Assembly (NCBI GenBank): GCA_046758085.1
Contig: JBHHZP010000096.1
Location: 1-13,526 of the forward strand
Reading direction: 5' to 3'
Source of the DNA: VRUB01 sp046758085
Lineage (GTDB): Bacteria; Pseudomonadota; Gammaproteobacteria; Acidiferrobacterales; SPGG2
DNA length: 13,526 nt
Positions 6,209 through 13,526 of this stretch are shown one piece after another; position 1 is the first letter of the stretch; every line of letters starts with the position of its first letter. Made by a program: the position numbers and the translations under genes. The notes below the pieces were generated by a model. It did not search any database, was not told the DNA's origin, and saw only the letters and a list, made by a program, of their open reading frames with translations.

Positions 6209-9200
6209 TTAACGGTCAGGTTGCGTGGCGCGCCCGTAACCCCCACCACCAGGGGTTTCGATAACAAAAACATCGCCGGTATTCATATCGATCTGATCGC
6301 AACCTGACAACTGGACCGTGCGCCCATCGGTGCGCTTGACCCAGTTTCGCCCCACAGCCCCGGGCTCACCCCCCAGCACGCCGAAAGGCGGCACATCACG
6401 GCTGCTCGAAAGAATCGCCGCCGTCATAGGCTCAAGAAAACGTATCCGACGCACCACGCCATTACCGCCGCGGTGTAATCCCGCGCCAGCACTGCCGGCA
6501 CGGATCACAAAGCTTTCCAGCAACACCGGGAAACGCCACTCTAGGACCTCGGGGTCTGTGATGCGTGAGTTTGTCATGTGTGTATGCACGGCGTCAGTGC
6601 CATCAAAATCCGCGCCGGCACCGGACCCACCGCATATGGTTTCGTAGTACTGCCAGCGCGCACTGCCGAAGGTGAAATTGTTCATAGTCCCCTGCGATGC
6701 TGCCAGCATGCCAAGCGCACCGTATAGCGTATCCACAATACGCTGCGATGTTTCGACGTTGCCGGCAACGACCGCGGCAGGGTACTCGGGGTTGAGCAGG
6801 CTTCCCTTCGGGATAATGATATCAAGCGGTTTGAGGCATCCCGCGTTTAGTGGAATATCGTCAGCCACGAGCGTGCGGAATACGTAAAGCACTGCTGCCT
6901 TGCAGACTGCAGCAGGCGCATTGAAGTTGCTCGGTTGCTGGTCCGAGCTGCCGCTGAAATCGATGCGCGCCCGACGCCTCGGCTTGTCGATACAAATACT
7001 AACCTGAACAACAGCACCGTCGTCGAGTCGGTACGTGAAGCTGCCATCTTTCAGCACGTCAATCACACGCCGTACGGACTCCTCCGCATTGTTTTGCACA
7101 TGGCCCATAAAGGCGTGCACGGTTGCAAGGCCGAAATGATCGATCATCCTTTGCAGTCCCTGTACCCCGGCCTCGTTCGCGGCAATTTGCGCCTTGAGAT
7201 CGGCGACATTTTGGTCCGGGTTGCGTGCGGGGTACTTGTTAGACGCGAGCAAGGTTCGTAGCCCCGCCTCGCGAAATTGACCCGCATCCAAGAGCTTGAA
7301 GTTGTCGAATAGCACGCCTTCTTGTTCGATTGAGCTGCTGTTGGGAGGCATCGAGCCTGGCGTAATCCCGCCGATATCGGCGTGATGGCCGCGTGAGCCG
7401 ACATACAGCAAGATGTGCTCGCCCGCATCATCATAAACGGGCGTAATGACGGTGACATCAGGCAGATGAGTGCCCCCGTTGTACGGCGCGTTTATAACGT
7501 AGGCGTCACCCGGCCTCATGGCTTTAGCACAATGCCTAATAACGCTCTGCACGCTCTCGCCCATGGACCCCAGGTGCACCGGTATATGCGGTGCATTCGC
7601 CACAAGCTCGCCCCGCGAATCAAAGATCGCGCAGGAGAAGTCCAGACGTTCCTTTATGTTTACGGAGTGACTGGTATTTTGCAACGTCGTGCCCATCTGC
7701 TCCGCAATCGACATAAACAGATTGTTGAAGATCTCCAACCGGACAGGATCTACCTGCGTGCCCACCGCGGCCATTCGCGCGAGTGGCGTAATACGTGTCA
7801 GTACCAAATGATTGCACCCGGTCAAACGCGCGCACCAACCAGGTTCAATCACAATAGTGCTGTTCGCCTCGATGATTATCGCCGGGCCTTCGAGGGGATT
7901 ACCCACCGGTAGCTGGTCACGGGAAAAGACCCGCGCTTCGAACGACTCCTCGCCGTTTTGGGCAGCGTTGACAGTGTAGATGCCTACATGTGCAAGCGGC
8001 TCGCCGGTTCGATCGTGACCGCCTTCATGCCATTGCACACCGCCGACCAGGTCATCGCCTACGTCTCCGGCGCCGATCACTTCCACCGAAGCTGCTTCGA
8101 TGATTAACGATCTATCCGTATGAATAAACCCGAACCGCCGGCGATGTACCCACTCGAACTCGGCGCGTATGGCCTCACGCCCTCCGTAATTCACGAGCAG
8201 TGCCGTATCGGTGCCGTCGTAACGAATGTGGAGCTTGCGTACAACAGTTATGTTTTCTTCATCGACGCCCTGAGCTTGCATCTCTGCGCGTCCAGCGTGC
8301 TCGATACTGGCAAGAACCTGCTCTAGCTCCGGCATCAGATCATCGGCCAGACGTGCCTCCACGGACTGCTCGCGCATAAGCCGCCGGTCTGCAAGACCCA
8401 TACCGTAGGCCGACAATACCCCCGCATAGGGATGGATAAGAACGCGTGAGATTCCAAGCGCATCAGCAACAAGACAGGCGTGCTGGCCGCCCGCGCCGCC
8501 GAAGCAGGTGAGCGTGTACTCGGAGACATCGTGGCCACGCTGCACCGATATCTTGCGAATTGCGTTGGCCATGTTGTGAACGGCGATTTCGAGAAACCCG
8601 TGTGCCACCTGCTGCGGTGTGCGGGTATCCCCGATGGCGGCAGCAATCTCTGCAGCCAACCTGGAAAATGATTTATGCACCATCGACGCATCGACTGGCA
8701 AGTCGGCATTGGGGCCAAACACGTGCGGGAAGAAGCTTGGTACGATCTTTCCGAGCATGACGTTGCAGTCCGTAAGCGTCAATGGTCCACCACGGCGGTA
8801 GCACGCCGGTCCGGGGTTGGCGCCAGCAGACTCGGGCCCGACGCGATAGCGACTGCCATCAAAACGCAAGATGGACCCACCTCCGGCCGCGACTGTATGG
8901 ATGTACATCATTGGCGCGCGCATGCGAACCCCGGCTACGTCGCTCTCGAATGTGCGTTCGTACTCACCCTCGTAATGCGACACATCGGTCGATGTCCCGC
9001 CCATATCGAAGCCAATAATCTTGTCAAACCCAGCCGCAGCGCTGGTGCGCACCGCTCCTACCACACCTGCGGCCGGCCCCGAGAGAATGCTGTTCTTACC
9101 CTGGAAAAACTCGCTGTCCACCAGGCCGCCGTTAGATTGCATAAACAGAAGACGCGTACCGCCCAGTTGGCCGGCGACGGTGTCGATATAGCGCCGTAAG

Positions 9201-9862
9201 AGCGGCGACAGGTAGGCATCCACAACCGTTGTGTCGCCACGGCCGACCAGTTTCATAAGGGGGCTGACCTCGTGGGAAGTGGACACCTGAGTAAAGCCGA
9301 TATCCCGCGCTAGCCCAGCAACACGCTGCTCATGCGCGGGGTAGCGATAGCCATGCATGAACACAATCGCGGCCGAGCGGATATCCTGCTCGTAAGCAGC
9401 CTGTAAATCCGCGCGGGTGCCATCAAGGTCCAGCGGAACAAGCTCTTTGCCATCCGCGCTGTAGCGTTCGTCAACCTCGACGACCCGTTCGTACAACAGA
9501 TCCGGCAACTCGATGTGCCGCGCGAATATTCTTGGCCGGTTCTGGTAACCGATGCGCAGCGCATCACGAAACCCCCGCGTGGTGACGAGCACAGTGCGGT
9601 CGCCCTTGCGTTCGAGCAGGGCGTTCGTCGCCACCGTCGTACCCATCTTGACGGACTCGATCAGCTCCGCGGGAATCGGTGCGTCGCCTACAAGACCGAG
9701 CACATCACGCACACCCTGCAGTGCGGCATCCGGGTAACGTTCGGGGTTTTCCGATAGCAGCTTGTGCGTACTCAACGTGCCGTCGGGGTGGCGCGCCACC
9801 ACGTCGGTGAATGTCCCGCCGCGATCAATCCAGAACTGCCATTGTCGTAACCGAGTGTTCAT
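6209..9862 (-). CDS. ATP-dependent 5-oxoprolinase (fused HyuA–HyuB)
   Basis: The family hydrolyses 5-oxo-L-proline to L-glutamate using ATP, in the cytoplasm. The 1217-residue length fits single-chain oxoprolinases (eukaryotic OPLAH type, about 1,280). The N-terminal half is hydantoinase A-like: FWIDRGGTFTDVV at about 10-22 and a second nucleotide-binding-type motif FDMGGTSTDVS near 285. At about residue 704 the hydantoinase B-like half begins (DPVRLEIFNNLF). It contains NIKERLDFSCAIFD and ends with the Gly-rich FVIETPGGGGYG. The fusion with the IDRGGTFTD start favours 5-oxoprolinase over hydantoinase or acetone carboxylase, but substrate cannot be proven. The ATG lacks a strong Shine-Dalgarno. 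It lies 87 bp downstream of pcm and is probably last in that operon. Confidence 0.92.
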   Translation of the reverse strand: MNTRLRQWQFWIDRGGTFTDVVARHPDGTLSTHKLLSENPERYPDAALQGVRDVLGLVGDAPIPAELIESVKMGTTVATNALLERKGDRTVLVTTRGFRDALRIGYQNRPRIFARHIELPDLLYERVVEVDERYSADGKELVPLDLDGTRADLQAAYEQDIRSAAIVFMHGYRYPAHEQRVAGLARDIGFTQVSTSHEVSPLMKLVGRGDTTVVDAYLSPLLRRYIDTVAGQLGGTRLLFMQSNGGLVDSEFFQGKNSILSGPAAGVVGAVRTSAAAGFDKIIGFDMGGTSTDVSHYEGEYERTFESDVAGVRMRAPMMYIHTVAAGGGSILRFDGSRYRVGPESAGANPGPACYRRGGPLTLTDCNVMLGKIVPSFFPHVFGPNADLPVDASMVHKSFSRLAAEIAAAIGDTRTPQQVAHGFLEIAVHNMANAIRKISVQRGHDVSEYTLTCFGGAGGQHACLVADALGISRVLIHPYAGVLSAYGMGLADRRLMREQSVEARLADDLMPELEQVLASIEHAGRAEMQAQGVDEENITVVRKLHIRYDGTDTALLVNYGGREAIRAEFEWVHRRRFGFIHTDRSLIIEAASVEVIGAGDVGDDLVGGVQWHEGGHDRTGEPLAHVGIYTVNAAQNGEESFEARVFSRDQLPVGNPLEGPAIIIEANSTIVIEPGWCARLTGCNHLVLTRITPLARMAAVGTQVDPVRLEIFNNLFMSIAEQMGTTLQNTSHSVNIKERLDFSCAIFDSRGELVANAPHIPVHLGSMGESVQSVIRHCAKAMRPGDAYVINAPYNGGTHLPDVTVITPVYDDAGEHILLYVGSRGHHADIGGITPGSMPPNSSSIEQEGVLFDNFKLLDAGQFREAGLRTLLASNKYPARNPDQNVADLKAQIAANEAGVQGLQRMIDHFGLATVHAFMGHVQNNAEESVRRVIDVLKDGSFTYRLDDGAVVQVSICIDKPRRRARIDFSGSSDQQPSNFNAPAAVCKAAVLYVFRTLVADDIPLNAGCLKPLDIIIPKGSLLNPEYPAAVVAGNVETSQRIVDTLYGALGMLAASQGTMNNFTFGSARWQYYETICGGSGAGADFDGTDAVHTHMTNSRITDPEVLEWRFPVLLESFVIRAGSAGAGLHRGGNGVVRRIRFLEPMTAAILSSSRDVPPFGVLGGEPGAVGRNWVKRTDGRTVQLSGCDQIDMNTGDVFVIETPGGGGYGRATQPDR

Positions 9863-9877
9863 CTGAGCTTTCTATCG

Positions 9878-9926
9878 CTGCCCGTGTTCACAGCCACATG
9901 GCATTAGAAACAAGGACTACGGGCAG
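9878..9926. repeat. 8-bp inverted repeat between pcm and the oxoprolinase gene
   Basis: CTGCCCGT (9878-9885) pairs with ACGGGCAG (9919-9926) around a 33-nt interval, filling most of the 87-bp spacer. No T-run follows on the minus strand, so a terminator is unlikely. It may be an mRNA structure or processing site, or chance. Confidence 0.35.
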
Positions 9927-9949
9927 TGGACTGAGGACTGAAACCGCGA

Positions 9950-10603
9950 TCAGTGCCTGCCCGCAAGCGGCACGAATGCGACGGGCAGAATATCCCTGCT
10001 GTGAACGGCGCCTGCCCTATCCTTCTCCACCTGCATCAATGTCTGGCTGGAATACGGTGTACCGATGGGTATGGCCATTCTACCGCCGGGGCGGAGCTGC
10101 TCGATGAGTGCATCCGGAATGGCGCGGGCGGCTGCAGTTACGATTATGCCATCGTAAGGGGCGTGCTCCTTCCATCCGTAGTAGCCGTCTCCAATCCTGA
10201 ACTCAATATTCTCGTAACCGAGGCGTGAAAGTCGCGCCTTCGCTTGCTCGCCAAGCTGCTTGACCATCTCGACCGTGTAGACCTGCTTGGCCAGCTCGCT
10301 CAAGACGGCCGTCTGGTAACCACAGCCCGTGCCCACTTCCAGTACGATGTCCTCCTCGCCCAGCCGTAAGAGGTCCGTCATCAAGGCCACGATATAAGGT
10401 TGCGAGATCGTCTGCCCAAAACCGATGGGGAGGGGTTCATTACGATAGGCGACGGCTGCCATGTCTGACGGTACGAACTCGTGCCGCAGCACGTGACGCA
10501 TCGCCTGCATCACCCGTGGGTCGAGCGCCTTTTTACCGATCCATCGGCTGGTGTATTTAACCTCGGCCTCGATCTCCCGGACCATTTGCTCACGCTCTTT
10601 CAT
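9950..10603 (-). CDS. pcm: Protein-L-isoaspartate O-methyltransferase
   Basis: It transfers a methyl group from S-adenosylmethionine to L-isoaspartyl residues, starting repair of damaged proteins. The 217-residue length is typical. DPRVMQAM (28-35) and HEFVP (41-45) are followed by the family-specific PLPIGFGQTISQPYIVA (58-73). SAM-binding motif I is DIVLEVGTGCGYQTAVL (85-101), and APYDGIIVTAAA is the post-motif strand. The ATG at 10603 has no good Shine-Dalgarno; Met7 is an alternative start. The fetB stop lies 24 bp upstream, so co-transcription is likely. Pcm is often near surE in gammaproteobacteria; here it sits between fetB and the oxoprolinase gene. Confidence 0.96.
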   Translation of the reverse strand: MKEREQMVREIEAEVKYTSRWIGKKALDPRVMQAMRHVLRHEFVPSDMAAVAYRNEPLPIGFGQTISQPYIVALMTDLLRLGEEDIVLEVGTGCGYQTAVLSELAKQVYTVEMVKQLGEQAKARLSRLGYENIEFRIGDGYYGWKEHAPYDGIIVTAAARAIPDALIEQLRPGGRMAIPIGTPYSSQTLMQVEKDRAGAVHSRDILPVAFVPLAGRH

Positions 10604-10627
10604 GCAGACACACTACTCAAAGTCGTG

Positions 10628-11431
10628 CTACCTGCCGCTACTCTGTATACGCTCCAGGCGCAGGCGCTCGCGCTCGTCGAACAACCGCCGCGTGGCCACC
10701 CACACCGCGGCAAGCGTGCCAAAACCGGTACCGCTAGAGATCATAAACATGATCAAGATCTGGTACTTCACGGCCTCGAGCGGCGGGCTGCCGGCGAGAA
10801 TCTGGCCAGTCATCATACCTGGAAGGCTGACCACTCCGGCCGCCGCCATGGCATTGATCATGGGGATGGTGCCGCTGCGCATGCTCTCATGCCGGATATC
10901 GGCTATCGCCTGGGTCCACTTTTGTCCCAGCATAAGGCGTGCCTCAATTACGGCACGTTGTTGCCAAGCGCCTTCTGTCAGTCGGTCCAGGGCCAGGGCA
11001 ACTCCGTTCATTGTATTGCCAAGCATCATGCCCAGCAGCGGGATCGCGTACTGAGGCTCATACCACGGCGTCGGATGGATGATGACTGTCAGCACCAGGA
11101 TAATGATGGTAAAAGTCGAGATAAACATCGACACACTGCCAACCCCATACCCCCACCACCCCAGCAGCCGGCGTTTCTGTCGCGCCATCACCTCACGCCC
11201 GGCGATCAGCAACATGACCGTCGCCATCAGCGCGATCCAGCCGATATTTACGTTTTCGAACAAGGCCTTCAGAACGATACCAACGAGCAGCAGCTGCACC
11301 ACGGTCCGGACTGCGGCAATCGCTAGCGGCTTGCCGATCCCCAGTCCGAGGGGTAACGACAGCGCTGCCAGTGCCATTACCAGCAAGGCGGCAAGCGCCA
11401 GGTCCAGGGGTGTCAACAGTACCAAGTTCAT
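10628..11431 (-). CDS. fetB: FetB-type ABC transporter permease (UPF0014)
   Basis: This is the integral membrane partner of FetA. E. coli FetAB has been linked to iron export and peroxide resistance. The 267-residue protein shows about six or seven hydrophobic segments. Family landmarks include AAVRTVVQLLLVG (about 39-51), IPLLGMMLGNTMNGVALALDRL, IEARLMLG, a loop RSGTIPMINAMAAAGVVSLPGMMTGQILAG, and QILIMFMISSGTGFG near the C-terminus. Its ATG overlaps the fetA stop by 4 bp (ATGA), the classic coupled arrangement. The metal actually exported cannot be deduced from sequence. Confidence 0.93.
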   Translation of the reverse strand: MNLVLLTPLDLALAALLVMALAALSLPLGLGIGKPLAIAAVRTVVQLLLVGIVLKALFENVNIGWIALMATVMLLIAGREVMARQKRRLLGWWGYGVGSVSMFISTFTIIILVLTVIIHPTPWYEPQYAIPLLGMMLGNTMNGVALALDRLTEGAWQQRAVIEARLMLGQKWTQAIADIRHESMRSGTIPMINAMAAAGVVSLPGMMTGQILAGSPPLEAVKYQILIMFMISSGTGFGTLAAVWVATRRLFDERERLRLERIQSSGR

Positions 11432-12039
11432 CGGCTTCTGCCTGACGTTAGCTTACCGTCAATCAATCGCAAGTGACGGTCGCCCACGCGCTTAATCTGG
11501 CGTGCGTCATGGCTAATCCAGATCACCGGCACCTTGTTCTGCTTTCGATACACCGATATCAATCGCTCCACCTTGCGCGTGTTCGCGCTATCAAGACTCG
11601 CCGTCGGCTCGTCCAGCAACAAGGCCTTTGGGTGTTGCGCCAGCAGTCGCAGCAATGCCAGTCGTTGCCGTTCACCCGTTGACAACCGACTGACTCTCCG
11701 ACGCAGCACATCGGGATTAAACCCCAACTCCTCGAGCGCGTTATTGTCGACATCGTTAAAATGCTCGCTGACGCGATCGTGCCACCACGCACTTTCGGCC
11801 GGTAACAAACCCACCTGGCGACGCCATTGCGATGCGGTGACACTGGAACACTCGGCATTATCCAGGTATGCCGTGCCCTCGTGCGGGTCGAGATCAGCGA
11901 CTGCTCGCATAAGCAAAGTCTTGCCAGTGCCGGACGCCCCCGAGATACACACACATTCGCCCGGATTCACATCCAGACTCACCGGCCCCACGTTACGGGT
12001 AGACAGCTTGACCAGGCGCAGACGACTCAACGCACTCAC
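11428..12039 (-). CDS. fetA: FetA-type ABC transporter ATP-binding protein
   Basis: This is the ATPase of the FetAB exporter. With the GTG start at 12039 (203 residues), Walker A GASGTGKT is at 34-41, the signature LSTGERQR at 119-126, Walker B ALLLDEP at 139-145, and the switch His at 177 (WISHD). The Q-loop position reads LLPAES, with no Gln. I chose 12039 because GGTGG lies 5 nt before it and homologues begin near here. The frame is open to a TTG at 12075, with a GTG at 12051 also possible; either would add residues without family support. It follows the thioesterase stop by about 50 bp (15 bp if TTG is used) and overlaps fetB by 4 bp. Confidence 0.92.
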   Translation of the reverse strand: MSALSRLRLVKLSTRNVGPVSLDVNPGECVCISGASGTGKTLLMRAVADLDPHEGTAYLDNAECSSVTASQWRRQVGLLPAESAWWHDRVSEHFNDVDNNALEELGFNPDVLRRRVSRLSTGERQRLALLRLLAQHPKALLLDEPTASLDSANTRKVERLISVYRKQNKVPVIWISHDARQIKRVGDRHLRLIDGKLTSGRSR

Positions 12040-12090
12040 TCCCGCCACCACACCAGCGGTGTGGACCGCCGACAATGCACCCTTTCAGTG

Positions 12091-12534
12091 CTATACAACT
12101 AGCCTCTCCAGCACATTACGTATCTCTTGTGGAATCGGTACCGACTTACCCGTAGCGCGGTCAACGAACACATCGACAAAGTAGCCCACGGCTGCTGCGT
12201 CGTCTCGACCTTGCCTGAACAGGCCAATCTCGTAGCGTACGCTCGAGCGCCCGAGTCGCGCGACGCGCAGACCGGCATCGACGACTTCTGGAAATGAAAG
12301 CGAACGACGATAGCGACACATATTCTCGACAGTAAACGGCACAACAAGGCCTCGCACGATATCGATCCGGCTCTCGACCATCAGATATCGGGTGATCACT
12401 GTGTCAAAGTAGGAGTAGTAGACCACGTTGTTCACATGGCCGTATATATCATTGTCCTTCCAACGCGTGGGTATCGAAAGAAAGTGTGGAAAGCGATCGC
12501 GAGTCTCGATTTCTTTTAATGTGTCACCAGACAT
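12091..12534 (-). CDS. Acyl-CoA thioesterase, hotdog fold (4HBT/FadM-like)
   Basis: This 147-residue protein is predicted to hydrolyse an acyl-CoA thioester; the chain preference is unknown. The diagnostic segment is RWKDNDIYGHVNNVVYYSYFD at about 24-44. Asp29 is the likely catalytic acid and GHVNN is the helix cap of the hotdog fold. The central SVRYEIGLFRQG and FVDVFVDRATGKSVPIP segments are the usual beta strands. A GAGG Shine-Dalgarno lies a few nt before the ATG (about 12539-12542). It is the first gene of the minus-strand cluster that continues into fetA, fetB, pcm and the oxoprolinase gene. It diverges from hinT across a 296-bp spacer. Confidence 0.9.
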   Translation of the reverse strand: MSGDTLKEIETRDRFPHFLSIPTRWKDNDIYGHVNNVVYYSYFDTVITRYLMVESRIDIVRGLVVPFTVENMCRYRRSLSFPEVVDAGLRVARLGRSSVRYEIGLFRQGRDDAAAVGYFVDVFVDRATGKSVPIPQEIRNVLERLVV

Positions 12535-12757
12535 GGGACCTCAAGCCAGGCATGCTCGACGTGCTTATGAAATCTGCTCGCTTCGTTATTCGTTGCGCCG
12601 CTACACCCGTGCGACGTTTACTCGAAAGGATAAAGAATAACAGAACTGCATGATGTATCGCACGCGCCCTGTCTTCGCCCATCCAACCTGGAATGCGCTG
12701 CAACGGGCTTATTCACCCGCTATCATGTGCATGCCAGCCCACTACACCTATTAACGG

Positions 12758-12763
12758 TATAAT
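12758..12763 (+). promoter_or_regulatory. -10 box upstream of hinT
   Basis: TATAAT lies about 68 bp before the hinT ATG. No convincing -35 is visible at 16-18 bp, so strength is uncertain. A promoter for the divergent thioesterase cluster should also lie in 12535-12830, but I could not single one out. Confidence 0.5.
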
Positions 12764-12830
12764 ATGCGCTTCGCCGGGTGCGGTTCCCGGCCGCATACGC
12801 AAATACAACTGGTAGGGAGCATACCCATTC

Positions 12831-13181
12831 ATGGCAGACGAGACGATATTCAGCAAAATCATCCGGGGCGAAATCCCCGCCACCATTCTGTTTCAGGACG
12901 AGCGCGTTACCGCATTCGCAGACATCCACCCGCAGGCACCTACCCATGTCTTGATTGTTACTAACAAGCTCATTCCCACGGTAAACGATGTCACACTCGA
13001 GGACGAGGTCGATCTCGGACATATGTTCGTGGTAGCCGCGCGAATAGCGCGAGAGCAAGGCATCGCTGAAGATGGTTATCGCTTGATTATCAACTGCGGA
13101 CGTGACGGTGGACAGGAGGTCTACCACTTGCATATGCATCTGCTGGGAGGACGCCGCCTCGGCCCCATGCTAAAGCGGTAG
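12831..13181 (+). CDS. hinT: HIT-family purine nucleoside phosphoramidase
   Basis: HinT hydrolyses adenosine 5'-phosphoramidates and aminoacyl adenylates in the family. The 116-residue protein begins ADETIFSKIIRGEIPA, the family start. It contains FADIHPQAPTHVLIV (29-43) and the histidine triad His99-x-His101-x-His103 in YHLHMHLLGG. AGGGAG at 12814-12819 is the likely Shine-Dalgarno, with a long 11-nt spacing. The C-terminus ends LGPMLKR and lacks the WPPG ending I know from several HinT proteins. Its last two codons and the stop lie inside the inner end of the flanking repeat (from 13171), so the terminus may have been remodelled by the repeat. Confidence 0.95.
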   Translation: MADETIFSKIIRGEIPATILFQDERVTAFADIHPQAPTHVLIVTNKLIPTVNDVTLEDEVDLGHMFVVAARIAREQGIAEDGYRLIINCGRDGGQEVYHLHMHLLGGRRLGPMLKR

Positions 13182-13526
13182 CTAGTAGCGAGGAGTGAAG
13201 GCGAAGTCCAAGCACGAAGTGGCGGGGTTTTGGTTTTTTTGTCCCCCTTACTCAAGCCGAGGGAGGAGTGAGAACGAGGCGCTAGCCTACGCGCGTTAGG
13301 CGTGAGGGTTTGATGTGAAGTGCTTTTTTTGGGCCCCCTTGGTCAAGCCGAGCCCCGAGTGCAGACGAAGAGCGGGCTCGAAGAGGCGCGGGAAGGATCC
13401 CGCGCGTCCAGGCCAGGCACATGGATGTGCCTTGCCTGGACCCCCTGAGTCAAGCTCGTGGGCGAGGGCAGCCGCGGGGTGTGCGGCCGCAGGCCGCTCC
13501 TGTGCGTCCCTGCACCCGCGGCATAG
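13171..13526 (+). repeat. Right copy of modular flanking repeat, three units, running off the window
   Basis: It is the inverted counterpart of 305-582. The inner end starts at TAAAGCGGTAGC (13171-13182), overlapping the hinT stop. Units begin with CCCCCT, three variable bases and TCAAGC at 13243, 13334 and 13441, spacings of 91 and 107 bp. The first two units continue with a shared CCGAG, then GAGTG and ACGA boxes. T-runs of seven precede the first two (13234-13240 and 13324-13330). The 13243 unit is absent from the left copy. The repeat continues beyond 13526, presumably into sequence like 1-304. Confidence 0.85.
13386..13441. repeat. Two abutting perfect or near-perfect hairpins in the flanking repeat
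   Basis: GCGCGGGA (13386-13393) pairs with TCCCGCGC (13398-13405) around a 4-nt loop. Directly next to it is a 36-bp palindrome (13406-13441): GTCCAGGC pairs with GCCTGGAC outside, and AGGCACAT pairs with ATGTGCCT inside, separated by one C/T mismatch. The left copy has the same pair at 390-445, with one extra mismatch (GTACCT for GTGCCT). These would form strong structures in RNA or as cruciforms. Confidence 0.8.

Noticed and set aside
6191..6217. Direct repeat TAACGGTC next to a run of T on the minus strand as an oxoprolinase terminator
   Set aside because: The copies are direct, not inverted, so they do not form a stem. Only a 3-4 bp hairpin precedes the T-run.
10481..11326. 281-codon plus-strand open frame
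   Set aside because: It is antisense to pcm and fetB, whose protein families are clear. Its composition is that of a shadow frame.
13234..13454. CRISPR array
   Set aside because: The regular spacing of about 100 bp comes from degenerate modules that are similar along much of their length. There are no short identical repeats with unique spacers and no cas genes.
305..13526. Composite transposon bounded by inverted repeats
   Set aside because: There is no transposase or integrase in the interior, the genes are core functions in normal order, and the outer edges are modular arrays rather than IS ends.

Overview
This window is a stretch of gammaproteobacterial-type chromosome. The evidence is the gene content and the closeness of the proteins to Escherichia/Pseudomonas families: bacterial AspRS, NudB, FmdB–DUF502, Pcm, FetAB, HinT and an HU-fold protein. 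The DNA is GC-rich. I cannot name the genus. AspRS carries the residue pair reported for non-discriminating enzymes, which suggests a host that makes Asn-tRNA(Asn) by transamidation. No phage, plasmid, transposase, CRISPR, tRNA or rRNA gene was seen.

Layout. Positions 1–582 are gene-free, hairpin-rich repeat DNA. On the minus strand, reading from 4724 down to 622, lies a housekeeping cluster: fmdB-like zinc ribbon, DUF502 membrane protein, aspS, nudB, and then an alpha/beta hydrolase of lipase type. Positions 4725–5653 are a long divergent non-coding stretch. It holds a promoter and a terminator-like leader for the fmdB–aspS cluster, then nothing recognisable up to a plus-strand HU-family protein (5654–5965). 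A convergent spacer follows. A second minus-strand cluster reads from 12534 down to 6209: acyl-CoA thioesterase, fetA, fetB, pcm, and a large fused ATP-dependent 5-oxoprolinase. Divergent from it, hinT runs on the plus strand (12831–13181) and ends inside a second copy of the flanking repeat (13171–13526), which continues past the window edge.

How the parts fit. The genes are ordinary core functions: aminoacylation, nucleotide hydrolysis (NudB, HinT), isoaspartyl repair and 5-oxoproline recycling (Pcm, oxoprolinase), and metal efflux (FetAB). The unusual element is the DNA around them. Two inverted copies of a modular, roughly 100-bp-period hairpin repeat bracket about 12.6 kb. The copies differ by exactly one module, one copy supplies the hinT stop codon, and next to the left copy is a 177-bp hairpin cluster bounded by a 10-bp inverted repeat. 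A terminator-like hairpin ending on the fmdB Shine-Dalgarno is the clearest regulatory candidate.
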